This document shows positions 27,797 through 35,346 of a DNA stretch of 51,266 nt, piece by piece. Position 1 is the first letter of the stretch, and every line of letters starts with the position of its first letter. Below the pieces are notes generated by a model. That model saw only the letters and a list, made by a program, of their open reading frames with translations, had not been told where the DNA came from and did not search any database. The stretch comes from Actinomadura roseirufa (lineage in GTDB: Bacteria > Actinomycetota > Actinomycetes > Streptosporangiales > Streptosporangiaceae), in assembly GCF_900659635.1 (NCBI RefSeq), contig NZ_CAACVB010000031.1, positions 1 through 51,266 of the forward strand, in the 5' to 3' direction. A program made the position numbers and the translations under genes.

Positions 27797-29121
27797 GGAA
27801 GCTCCACACGTAGGAGTGTCGGCCCTCCGGCCGGGCTGGACAGCAGCATTCTCCCGTCTATCACCGCCACCCTGTCGGCCAGACCGGTCAACCCGGTCCC
27901 GCGCGCCGGATCGGCGCCGCCGTGCCCGTCGTCCTCGATTTCCACCACGAGGACGTCGTCGTCCACGTGTGCGGACACCGACGCTCGCCCCGCACCGCTG
28001 TGCTTGGCCACGTTGGCCAGGGCCTCTGCCGCCACGAAGTAGGCGGTGCCCTCCTCATGCGCGGGCAGCCGTCCGGGCAGATCGGCGCGGACGTCCACCG
28101 CCACCGGGGAGCGGTCGGCCAGTTCGCCCAGTGCGGCGGCGAGACCGCGATCGGTGAGCACGCGCGGATGGATGCCGCGAATGAGTTCCCTCAGCTCGTC
28201 CATGAGGAGCTTGGCCTCCTCATGGGCGTTGGCCACGCTGCGTCCGGCCGCTGAGCCGGAGGGGAGGTCCATGCGCGCGAGACCGAGTTGCAGGGTGAGC
28301 CCGATGAGCCGCTGCTGCGCGCCGTCGTGCAGGTCGCGTTCGATGCGTCGGCGTTCCGCCTCGAACGCGTCCACCAGTCTCGCCCGGGAGCGCGCGACCT
28401 CGACCAGTTCCGCGCGTAGCCGTTCGCCGGACCCGTGTCCGAGCAGGGCACGTGCGACCGCTCCGTGGGCGCCTGCCAGGAGTGCCGCCAGGTAGGGGAG
28501 GGCACAGCAGAGCGCAAGGCCGGCCAGTGTGTAGGGGACGGCCTCACCGGGGTTGGAGACCTCCACCAGACCGAGCGCCACCGGGGACCCGTCCCGGGCC
28601 AGCAACGGGCTGAGCACGAGACCGATGTCCAGGAGGACGACCATCAGCAGAGCCCCGTACAGGATGGGCGCCACGGTCACCAGCAGGCAGGCGTACACCA
28701 TCTCCCGCCATAGGGCGGCTTCGCCGTAGCGGACGCCCGACCACGCCCCATGTGAACGTGCTCCGTGTGAACGTGCTCCGTGTGAACGTGCTCCGTGTGA
28801 ACGTGCAGAAGCGAGAGGACGGGTGTCGACCAAAGTCAGCCGTCGCCGTTCCACCTCGGCGAGGGGCGCGGCGATGAGCGGACCCAGCCCCGCCAAGAGC
28901 AAGGCGCCCAGCGCAACGAGCAGCAGTCGTGCGCTGACCGGATGCCGTGAAGACAGCGCGGCGGCCCACGGAAGTACGAACAACCCGAAGGGGACGGCGG
29001 CGGCGAGCGCCGGAATCGGAGTCGTCACCAGGTAGGCCGCGCCGCGCCACGGCCACGCCGTCACCAGAAAACGACGACGTCCGGCCGCCTCCAGGACGGA
29101 GTGCGGCGCGGAGACGGGCAT
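27775..29121 (-). CDS. Sensor histidine kinase with an ARSHG pentapeptide repeat
   Basis: A 448-aa kinase with two pairs of hydrophobic helices (residues ~28-90 and ~140-215) and a NarL-type transmitter: [20 protein letters not shown] with H265, ATPase domain motifs [28 protein letters not shown] and [11 protein letters not shown]. Between the helix pairs, residues 106-125 are four perfect ARSHG units encoded by 15-bp DNA repeats. I chose ATG 29121 because sequence upstream in the same frame is antisense to the ABC operon. It is divergent from that ABC exporter and coupled to its response regulator. Confidence 0.92.
   Translation of the reverse strand: MPVSAPHSVLEAAGRRRFLVTAWPWRGAAYLVTTPIPALAAAVPFGLFVLPWAAALSSRHPVSARLLLVALGALLLAGLGPLIAAPLAEVERRRLTLVDTRPLASARSHGARSHGARSHGARSHGAWSGVRYGEAALWREMVYACLLVTVAPILYGALLMVVLLDIGLVLSPLLARDGSPVALGLVEVSNPGEAVPYTLAGLALCCALPYLAALLAGAHGAVARALLGHGSGERLRAELVEVARSRARLVDAFEAERRRIERDLHDGAQQRLIGLTLQLGLARMDLPSGSAAGRSVANAHEEAKLLMDELRELIRGIHPRVLTDRGLAAALGELADRSPVAVDVRADLPGRLPAHEEGTAYFVAAEALANVAKHSGAGRASVSAHVDDDVLVVEIEDDGHGGADPARGTGLTGLADRVAVIDGRMLLSSPAGGPTLLRVELPCSRPSE
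28751..28806. repeat. 15-bp tandem repeat inside the kinase gene
   Basis: Three complete and one partial copy of TGTGAACGTGCTCCG follow each other perfectly from 28751. They encode the ARSHG repeats of the kinase. Because 15 bp is a whole number of codons, copy-number change would keep the frame. Confidence 0.9.
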
Positions 29122-29155
29122 GCGGCCAACGCTAGCCAAGAACGCGTAGCCGCAC

Positions 29156-29173
29156 GGTATGCCTGGCCATACC
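29156..29173. promoter_or_regulatory. Palindrome between the kinase gene and the ABC exporter
   Basis: The dyad GGTATG-N6-CATACC lies in the 132-base divergent region, about 80 bases before the ATPase start and 35 before the kinase start. It is a good candidate site for the adjacent response regulator. Confidence 0.5.
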
Positions 29174-29253
29174 TCTGAATGGTGGCCAGCCGTGATGCCA
29201 CGACCACACCCCGCGTGATGTCGTGATGAGGCGGATCGAGCGAGGGGGCGAAC

Positions 29254-30000
29254 GTGACCATCACAGCGGCGATCGCGGCGGAACTGCGCGACGTGACCCG
29301 GGAGTACGGGCTGGGGAACGCTCGGGTCCGTGCGCTCGACGGCGTCAGCCTGGCCTTTCCCGCCGGCTCCTGGACGGCCGTGATGGGCCCGTCCGGGTCG
29401 GGGAAGTCCACCCTGCTGCACTGCGCCGCCGGGCTCGACCGGGTGACCGGCGGCCGCGTCTTCCTCGCCGGGCGAGAGGTCACCGGCGCGCCCGACCGGG
29501 TCCTCACCGACCTGCGCCGCCGCACCATGGGGTTCGTCTTCCAGAACTTCAACCTGATCGGCTCGCTCACCGCCGAGCAGAACGTCGCCCTGCCGCTGAG
29601 GCTCGCGCGCACCCGCGTCGCCCGCGCCGACGTCCGCGCCGTGCTGGCCGCCGTCGGCCTCGGCGACCGGTTGCGGCACCGCCCGCGCGAGCTGTCCGGC
29701 GGCCAGCAGCAGCGCGTGGCCATCGCGCGGGCCATGGTCACCCGGCCCGCCGTCCTGTTCGCCGACGAACCGACCGGCGCGCTCGACTCGGCGTCCGCCC
29801 GCACCGTGCTCGCGCTGCTGCGCGAGATGGTCGACCGGGACGGGCAGAGCATCGCGATGGTCACCCACGACCCGGCCGCCGCGGCGTGGGCCGACGCCGT
29901 GGTGTTCCTGTCCGACGGGCGGCTCGTCGACCGGCTCGTCCGCCCCTCCGCCCGCGAGGTCGCCGAGCGGCTCGCGACACTGGAGGCGGCCCCGTGCTGA
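29254..30000 (+). CDS. ABC transporter ATP-binding protein (MacB/LolD type)
   Basis: A 248-aa ATPase with Walker A GPSGSGKST (residues ~48-56), Q-loop VFQNFNLIGSL, signature LSGGQQQRVAIARAM, Walker B AVLFADEPTGALDS and the switch histidine VTHDP. The subfamily is the one paired with FtsX-like permeases, which expels peptides or lipids or transduces antibiotic stress. GTG start at 29254 with GAGGGGG just upstream; the 3' end overlaps the permease by seven bases. The divergent two-component pair is a likely regulator, as in BceRS/AB-type loci, though the kinase is different. Confidence 0.95.
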   Translation: MTITAAIAAELRDVTREYGLGNARVRALDGVSLAFPAGSWTAVMGPSGSGKSTLLHCAAGLDRVTGGRVFLAGREVTGAPDRVLTDLRRRTMGFVFQNFNLIGSLTAEQNVALPLRLARTRVARADVRAVLAAVGLGDRLRHRPRELSGGQQQRVAIARAMVTRPAVLFADEPTGALDSASARTVLALLREMVDRDGQSIAMVTHDPAAAAWADAVVFLSDGRLVDRLVRPSAREVAERLATLEAAPC

Positions 30001-31940
30001 CTCTCGCCCTGAGCACCTTCCGCGACCGCTGGCGGCTCTTCGCCGGCGCCATCGTCGCCGTCGCGCTCGGTGTCGCGATCGTCCAGTCCTCGCTGCTGGT
30101 GATGGTCGCCACCGACCGCGCCCCGATCCCGCCCGGCACCACGGGGCGGGCACGCGAGGAGCTCCAGGAGGGCTACGCGGGCGCCGCGACGCTGCTCGGC
30201 ATGACGGTCCTGCTGTCCGCCTTCCTCACCGTCTTCATCGTCAGCTCCACCTTCGCCTTCACCGTGGCGCAGCGGCGCCGCGACCTCGCGCTGCTCCGGA
30301 TCGTCGGCGGCGGCCGCCGCCAGCTCGTCCTGCTCCTGCTGGCCGAGGCCGTCCTGCTCGGCCTCCTCGGCGCCGCCCTCGGCGTCCTGGCCGGGCTGCC
30401 CGCGGCCTGGGCGCAGGCCCGGCTGCTGATCGCCCTCGGGTTCCTGCCCGGCGGTTTCGCCCCGGTCTGGGACTCCGGCGTCCTGGCGGCCTCGTTCTGC
30501 GTGGGCATCGGGGTGTCGCTCGCCGGGGTGCTCACCGCGGCCCGCCGGGCCGCGAGCGTCCGTCCGCTGGAGGCCCTGCGCGAGACCGGCGGCGCCGCCC
30601 GGGTGATGACCCCGGCGCGCTGGCTGTCCGGTCTGACCGCGCTCGCGCTCACGGTGTGGATGGTGACGCTCGCCCAGTCGGCCGAACTGCTCGGCGCGAT
30701 GATGATGGCGCTCGGCATCTCCATCACCGGCGCGATCGCGCTCAGCGCCCTCAGCCCGCTCGCGGTGCCCCTCGCCGGCCGGGCCCTCGGCGTCCTCCTG
30801 AGGGCCGGGCCCCTCGGCGACCTGGCCCAGGCCAACCTCCGCGACGGTGTCCGGCGCAGCGCGTCCACCGCCGCCCCGCTCATCGTCCTGGTGGCCCTCC
30901 TGCTCGGCCTCAGCGGCACGCTCGGATCGCTCGCGCTGCTGACGGGCGAGGAACAACGCCGTCTCGTCGCCGGTGACCTGGTGGTGACCTCACCCGGCGC
31001 CGCGGCGGCCGACAAGGTCGCGACCATGCCGGGCGTGGCCGCCGCATCACCCGAACTGCCCGTCCCCATGAGCGTGACCGTCCGGCACCACGAGGAGGGC
31101 CGCTCCTGGCGCCGCACCCACTACGCGGGCATCATCGCGATCGACGCCGCGTCCTACCGGCGCACCCACCACCTGCGGTTGCGCGCGGGTTCGCTGGCCC
31201 GGCTCCACGGCCGCACGATCGCGCTCGGTCCCGGCATGGCCGGCGAGGGAATCCGGCTCGGCTCGACCGTCACCGCCGAGATCGGCGGCCACCGGGTCCG
31301 GCTGAAGGTCGTCGCCGCGCTCCGCGAAACACTGGAGAACTACTCGGAGACCTTCCTGGTCCCCCGCGACCTGATCCCGGCCGCCGCGCTGGCCGAGGCG
31401 AAGACCCACACCGTGGTGCAGATCGCGCCCGGGGCGAGCACCACCACCGTCCGCGCCGCCATCGGCGCCGCCCGGCTCGGCAAGGTCCAGACCATCGACC
31501 AGTGGGCCGACGACAGGATCGCCGTCCAGCAGCGCGGCAACATCGGCATCCTGGCCGTCCTGATGGGCATGGCCGGCGGCTACGCCGCGGTCGCGGTCAT
31601 CAACGCCGTCCTCATCGCCGGCACCGAGCGCCGTGCGGAGTTCGCCACCGCCCGCGTCACCGGCCTGACCCGCCCCCAGGTCGTCCGCGCCGCCCTGATC
31701 GAGTCATGGGCGGTCACCTCCATCGGCCTGGTCCTCGGCTGTGCCGTGGCAGCCGGGGCCCTGTCCGGCATGCTCGCCGCCTCGCTCCACGCCACCGGCC
31801 GCCCCCTGGTCGCCGTCCCCTGGACGCTCCTCGCGGGCATCACGGTGACGGCCTACGCCGTCACCGGCATCACCAGCATCTGCGCCACCCTCGCCGCGAC
31901 CAGACCACCCCCCGTCACCCTCCTCTCCTCCCACGACTAG
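29994..31940 (+). CDS. FtsX-like ABC transporter permease
   Basis: A 648-aa permease with two FtsX-type domains: one N-terminal helix, an FtsX domain with three helices (residues ~65-190, LLSAFLTVFIVSSTFAFTVA, LALLRIVGGGRRQLVLLLLA), further helices at ~210-320, an extracellular portion (residues ~330-500), and a second FtsX domain (GYAAVAVINAVLIAGTERRA then EFATARVTGLTRPQVVRAAL) at the C terminus. GTG at 29994 is coupled to the ATPase by a seven-base overlap. Substrate unknown; the architecture is typical for exporters linked to peptide or cell-envelope stress. Confidence 0.93.
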   Translation: MLTLALSTFRDRWRLFAGAIVAVALGVAIVQSSLLVMVATDRAPIPPGTTGRAREELQEGYAGAATLLGMTVLLSAFLTVFIVSSTFAFTVAQRRRDLALLRIVGGGRRQLVLLLLAEAVLLGLLGAALGVLAGLPAAWAQARLLIALGFLPGGFAPVWDSGVLAASFCVGIGVSLAGVLTAARRAASVRPLEALRETGGAARVMTPARWLSGLTALALTVWMVTLAQSAELLGAMMMALGISITGAIALSALSPLAVPLAGRALGVLLRAGPLGDLAQANLRDGVRRSASTAAPLIVLVALLLGLSGTLGSLALLTGEEQRRLVAGDLVVTSPGAAAADKVATMPGVAAASPELPVPMSVTVRHHEEGRSWRRTHYAGIIAIDAASYRRTHHLRLRAGSLARLHGRTIALGPGMAGEGIRLGSTVTAEIGGHRVRLKVVAALRETLENYSETFLVPRDLIPAAALAEAKTHTVVQIAPGASTTTVRAAIGAARLGKVQTIDQWADDRIAVQQRGNIGILAVLMGMAGGYAAVAVINAVLIAGTERRAEFATARVTGLTRPQVVRAALIESWAVTSIGLVLGCAVAAGALSGMLAASLHATGRPLVAVPWTLLAGITVTAYAVTGITSICATLAATRPPPVTLLSSHD

Positions 31941-32378
31941 CACCGGGCCCGGGCGCTGGGGCTTCTCCGGTGGATCATGCGTTGAGCCAGGGCAGGGCGG
32001 TGACAGCACGATCGCCGCCAGGAGGCGGGCAAGGCGGTGCAGTCGTTGATGTCGCCTGGCCTCAACACGATCGAAAGGGGAAGGCCACGCCCGTCGACCG
32101 CCAGGTGACCTGGGAGTACGGGCTGGGGAACGCCCGGGTCCTCGGCGCCGGCGTCATTTGACCTGATATTGACCCCGACAGAGGGTGACCGGCGGCGGCC
32201 CGAGATCGCTTGCAGTGTCCCGGCGACGCCTGCGGGAAGAGCGCGACCACGATCGGCGTGGGCCCCGACGCAATGGGAGCGTGGCAGGTCAGCCGGGTGT
32301 AAGCGGACCTGGCCAACCTTGGCTCATTCCTTACCTGGCAAGTGTTCCCCATGAACGCAGGCTACGTATCGTGACTCT
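31941..32378. other. Intergenic region with an ATPase-gene relic
   Basis: No intact gene is visible in these 438 bases. They hold a 36-bp near copy of the ABC ATPase 5' region (32105-32140) and, at the end, the promoter region of the TetR gene. A short frame around 32190-32300 ending GPDAMGAWQVSRV reads like the end of a protein but has no recognisable family. Confidence 0.5.
32105..32161 (+). pseudogene. Relic of a second ABC ATPase gene
   Basis: Bases 32105-32140 match 29293-29328, within the start of the ABC ATPase gene, at 34 of 36 positions. Both encode VT(R/W)EYGLGNARV. Here the frame ends at a TGA at 32159-32161, and nothing downstream continues the ATPase. Confidence 0.6.
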
Positions 32379-32969
32379 ATGGTCAATGTCACGACTCACC
32401 GGCAAATCACGGACATCGCGGCAAGGCTCTTCGGTGAACTCGGCTATGACGTGACATCGCTGCACATGATCGCTGAGGCCGCCGGGACTGATGCGTCAAC
32501 TCTCCGCGAGGTCGCGGGCGACAAGCGCGGGCTGTACTTGGATGTCATGCGCCGGGCGTACGAGGTGGAGCAGGCCATGCTGGAATCGCTGGCCGAGAGC
32601 GGCGTCCGGGGACGGACGGCAGTCCACCAGATGGTCGACGGCTACCTGGACTTCTACCTGGCGCATCGGGAGAACCGCACTCTGTGGCTGCAGCGCTGGC
32701 TGTCGGACGCGGCGGACATCACCGAGATGGAAGACAGTTACCTGTGTCCCATGTTGCGTGTCGCCGTCGACATGATCACCGACGAGGTCCGGCCGGGAGT
32801 CGACCCCTACTACGTCATCGGGACCCTGATCTGGACCATTCTCGGGTACTTGGGCTCGGGAACGGCCAAGTGCCGCCCCGGCGCACCGGACAGTCTCGAA
32901 GACCCGGAGGCCGTTGAGAGCTTCCGCGCGCACCTGCACACGATGATGGACGGCCTGCTCATGCCGTGA
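32379..32969 (+). CDS. TetR-family transcriptional regulator
   Basis: A 196-aa regulator: helix-turn-helix region ITDIAARLFGELGYDVTSLH, MIAEAAGTDASTLREVAGDK, RGLYLDVMRRAYE, then a helical ligand domain with WLQRWLSDAADITEMEDSYL and a C-terminal dimerisation helix. The recognition helix (DASTLREVAGDK) lacks the usual YYHF/YRHF pattern, so its DNA specificity may be unusual. Flanking genes give no obvious target. Confidence 0.9.
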   Translation: MVNVTTHRQITDIAARLFGELGYDVTSLHMIAEAAGTDASTLREVAGDKRGLYLDVMRRAYEVEQAMLESLAESGVRGRTAVHQMVDGYLDFYLAHRENRTLWLQRWLSDAADITEMEDSYLCPMLRVAVDMITDEVRPGVDPYYVIGTLIWTILGYLGSGTAKCRPGAPDSLEDPEAVESFRAHLHTMMDGLLMP

Positions 32970-33806
32970 GGGTCCTCCCGGCCTTCTGCTCAGCGGAGGT
33001 GCCATGGCGGTCCGAGAGCCTTTCGCGCCGGCTGCGGAGTGTCCGGGTCGCCCATCTCGTCCAGCGCGCGTCACCATGATCTCCTCTCATGACCGGGGAG
33101 GTGTTGATCGCATTTCCGGCCCACGGCGCTCGCCTGGGGGCCTGCTGTGTTGGTCGCATTCTCGGTTCGCGGGCTTGTCCGGTGGCTTGCTGTGTTGGCT
33201 GCGAGCCTGGCGGCGCCTCGCTCTGTGACCGGTCTTGTGCGAGCGCAGCATCGCTTCGCGATCTGGCTGGCGGGTCTCGCCTTCGGCATTGCCCTGCCGG
33301 CCAGGTAACGCGCTCGCGTGCGGGCTGAGGACCACTGCGGGACGGGCCCTAGGCGGGCTCTCACGGCCCGGAATTCCCGACCCGGTGCCGACGGTTGCCT
33401 TTGCCGCGCTCCGTCCTCGGGGTGCTGCTTTCCCCTGAGCAGGGGCGTGGTGGTGGGAGTGGTGTCTTGGGGAGCCGGGCCGGCGGGGGTGCGGACGGTC
33501 CAGGTGGGGCCGAACGGGGGATCGGTGGAGATCTGGGTGCGGGGCCAGTGGGGAAGCGGCTGTGGTCCGTCGGTTCCTTGCGCCGGGACGTGCGGTGAGC
33601 CGCTTGGGGGTGCGGGGCTTGGTGGTGGGTGGGGCGTCGGCCTGAGTGGATCGTGATGGCTTGGGTGGTGCGGGTGAGTCGGGGTGTGAGGCCGTCGGCG
33701 GTGGGGTGACCGGTGTCGGGAAAGCAAGTCGGGGCTCGTGCGAAGTGTCGGTGAAGCTGATGATGTCCCACTCTCAGGAGGCCGACCGTATGACGGAGAC
33801 TCCGCA
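32970..33806. other. Long non-coding region before the sigma factor
   Basis: No credible gene is visible: the open frames are compositionally biased (Pro/Arg/His-rich) and lack ribosome-binding sites. It contains an imperfect 45-bp direct repeat at 33103-33193, G-rich stretches from 33450 to 33650, and at 33776-33810 a Shine-Dalgarno sequence with a six-codon ORF leading into the sigma factor. Confidence 0.5.
33103..33193. repeat. Imperfect tandem repeat of about 45 bp
   Basis: Unit 1 (33103-33148) begins GTTGATCGCATT and ends CCTGCTGT; unit 2 (33149-33193) begins GTTGGTCGCATT and ends CTTGCTGT. A third, truncated unit begins GTTGGCTGCGAG at 33194. The middle parts differ more. Function unknown. 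Confidence 0.65.
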
Positions 33807-33810
33807 TTGA
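33790..33810 (+). promoter_or_regulatory. Six-codon leader ORF coupled to the sigma factor start
   Basis: AGGAGG at 33776-33781 is spaced eight bases from an ATG that opens the hexapeptide MTETPH. Its TGA (33808-33810) overlaps the TTG (33807-33809) that I propose as the sigma factor start. Ribosomes loaded at the strong site could reinitiate on the sigma gene, or the arrangement may be a small frameshift at the original start. Confidence 0.5.
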
Positions 33811-34379
33811 CCGCCGACGTGGACGAACTGACGACCGATGCCGTCCTCGCCGATCGGTTTCGGCGGGACCCCGAGGAGTTCCACGCGGTGTACGACCTGT
33901 ACTACCGCGCCGTCCACCGGTACGTGGCGGGGCGGCTGGACGTGCAGGCGGCCGACGACCTGGCAGCCGAGACGTTTCTCGCCGCGTTCGGGCAGCGCCA
34001 CCAGTTCGACCCGACACGCGGGGGGCTCCGGCCCTGGCTGTTCGGCATCGCCACCAACATGGTGGCCCGCCACCGGCGCAAGGAGGCGCAGCATTACCGC
34101 GCGCTGGCCCGCCGTCCGCCCGAGCGGGCGATCGACAGCCACGAGCACCGTGTCGTCACCTCGGTCGCCGCACAGCGCATGCAGCCGCAGCTCGCGCTCG
34201 CCCTGACCAGGCTCAACCGGGGCGAACGTGACGTGGTCCTGCTCATGGCGCTCGCGCAGCTCAGCCATGAGGAGATCGCCCAGGCGCTCGGCATTTCGTA
34301 CGGAACGGTCGGTTCTCGGCTCAGCCGTGCCCGCAAGAAGCTCAGGTCCGTCCTAGACAAGGAGAAGTTCCGTGGATGA
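33807..34379 (+). CDS. ECF-type RNA polymerase sigma factor
   Basis: A 190-aa sigma factor with region 2 (VYDLYYRAVHRYVAGRLDVQ, DDLAAETFLAAFGQRHQFD, GGLRPWLFGIATNMVARHRR) and region 4 (LTRLNRGERDVVLLMALAQL, SHEEIAQALGISYGTVGSRL, SRARKKLRSVL). It directs polymerase to a small set of stress promoters. The start is uncertain: TTG 33807 follows a coupled leader, GTG 33819 is also possible, and GTG 33738 would add 23 residues that do not look like protein. It overlaps the next gene by eight bases, the usual arrangement for a sigma factor and its partner. Confidence 0.88.
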   Translation: MTADVDELTTDAVLADRFRRDPEEFHAVYDLYYRAVHRYVAGRLDVQAADDLAAETFLAAFGQRHQFDPTRGGLRPWLFGIATNMVARHRRKEAQHYRALARRPPERAIDSHEHRVVTSVAAQRMQPQLALALTRLNRGERDVVLLMALAQLSHEEIAQALGISYGTVGSRLSRARKKLRSVLDKEKFRG

Positions 34380-35274
34380 GTTCACCGAGATCGCCGCACT
34401 GCTCACCAAGCCGGAGCCGTCGCGGGAGGCGGTGAACGAGGGACGCCACCGGCTCCAGAACACCATGCTCAATCCCGCTTCGGTGCGCAGGCGCCCCACC
34501 GGCCGGCTGGCGAGTTACCTCGGACTGGCCATCGTCGCGCCGGCGGCCGCCGTCGCGATCGCGATCTCGTCGACCGGCACGTCCCCCGCGCACAGTCCCA
34601 ACAGTCCCCCGGAGGCGCCGGCGACCGCGCGGCAGATCCTGATGGTGGCCGCGTCCACCGCGGAGAAGCTGCCGGACAAGGGGCGCTACTGGCACATCCG
34701 CCTTGAGGAGCGCCAGGGCCCCGGTGCCGCGCCGGAGGTCAGCGAGCGCTGGATCGAGCGCGACGGCCGGGTCTCGTTCAAGGGCAAGAAGTCCGGTGGC
34801 GAGCTCACTCGGCTCGGCGATCAGCGCTGGGGGCTGGGAGCGCTCGAGGTGAGCCTGCCGCAACTCCAGCGGCTCCCAGATCGGCCTGATCTCCTGAAGG
34901 CGTGGCTCACCGACAAGGTCGCGCATGCCGGCATCAGGACGAGCGCGGGCCCGCTCACCGCGGAGCAGCAGAAGCGGGAGGTGTTCCAGGGGCTGGTCTC
35001 CCTGATCAGCCTTGTGCCGACCACGTCGGCGACGCGCGCCGCGGCGTTCCGCGCCATCGCCTCGTACCCGGACGTCAAGAGCGTGGGGACGGTCGACGGC
35101 GGCCAGGGCCTGGAGTTCCCGTCCGAGAGCGGTGGCAAGGGCAAGCTGGTCGTCGACCCGGCGACCTCCCAGATTCGCGAGGCCAACATCCTCGTGTGGC
35201 TCGACGGCGCGGAGTGGATGACCTCCGGCTCCTACACGCCCACGGCCGGCTGGACCGACGCCCCGCCCCGATAA
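34372..35274 (+). CDS. CU044_5270-type membrane protein, probable sigma-factor partner
   Basis: A 300-aa protein with a cytoplasmic N terminus (residues 1-~42), one transmembrane helix (LASYLGLAIVAPAAAVAIAI, ~45-65) and an extracytoplasmic C-terminal domain (YWHIRLEERQG, WIERDGRVSFKGKKSG, GLEFPSESGGKGKLVVDPAT). The pattern matches the CU044_5270 family that follows ECF sigma genes in actinomycetes and plausibly acts like an anti-sigma or signal-sensing protein. No zinc-binding HxxxCxxC anti-sigma motif is seen. GTG at 34372 overlaps the sigma stop. Confidence 0.8.
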   Translation: MDEFTEIAALLTKPEPSREAVNEGRHRLQNTMLNPASVRRRPTGRLASYLGLAIVAPAAAVAIAISSTGTSPAHSPNSPPEAPATARQILMVAASTAEKLPDKGRYWHIRLEERQGPGAAPEVSERWIERDGRVSFKGKKSGGELTRLGDQRWGLGALEVSLPQLQRLPDRPDLLKAWLTDKVAHAGIRTSAGPLTAEQQKREVFQGLVSLISLVPTTSATRAAAFRAIASYPDVKSVGTVDGGQGLEFPSESGGKGKLVVDPATSQIREANILVWLDGAEWMTSGSYTPTAGWTDAPPR

Positions 35275-35289
35275 CCCCCGACCGTCCTC

Positions 35290-35319
35290 GGGCCGCCGCT
35301 CGACAGAGGGCGGCGGCCC
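35290..35319. terminator. Hairpin after the sigma-factor operon
   Basis: Perfect GGGCCGCCGC / GCGGCGGCCC inverted repeat with a ten-base loop, 15 bases after the membrane protein stop. It either ends the operon or attenuates expression of the following secreted-protein gene. Confidence 0.7.
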
Positions 35320-35346
35320 CGTTCGGCATGCCCTGAGGAGCCTCCC

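Noticed and set aside
29122..30153. Upstream extension of the sensor kinase frame on the minus strand, giving a 792-residue reading
   Set aside because: It runs antisense through the ABC ATPase gene and has only Gly/Arg/Ala-biased sequence; the kinase proper begins at 29121.
33103..33193. Possible CRISPR-like repeat array
   Set aside because: The units are adjacent without spacers, only two to three copies exist and no cas gene is present.
33071..33727. 218-codon minus-strand frame in the gap before the sigma factor
   Set aside because: Its composition (Pro/His/Arg runs), overlap with DNA repeats and lack of a ribosome-binding site indicate non-coding sequence.
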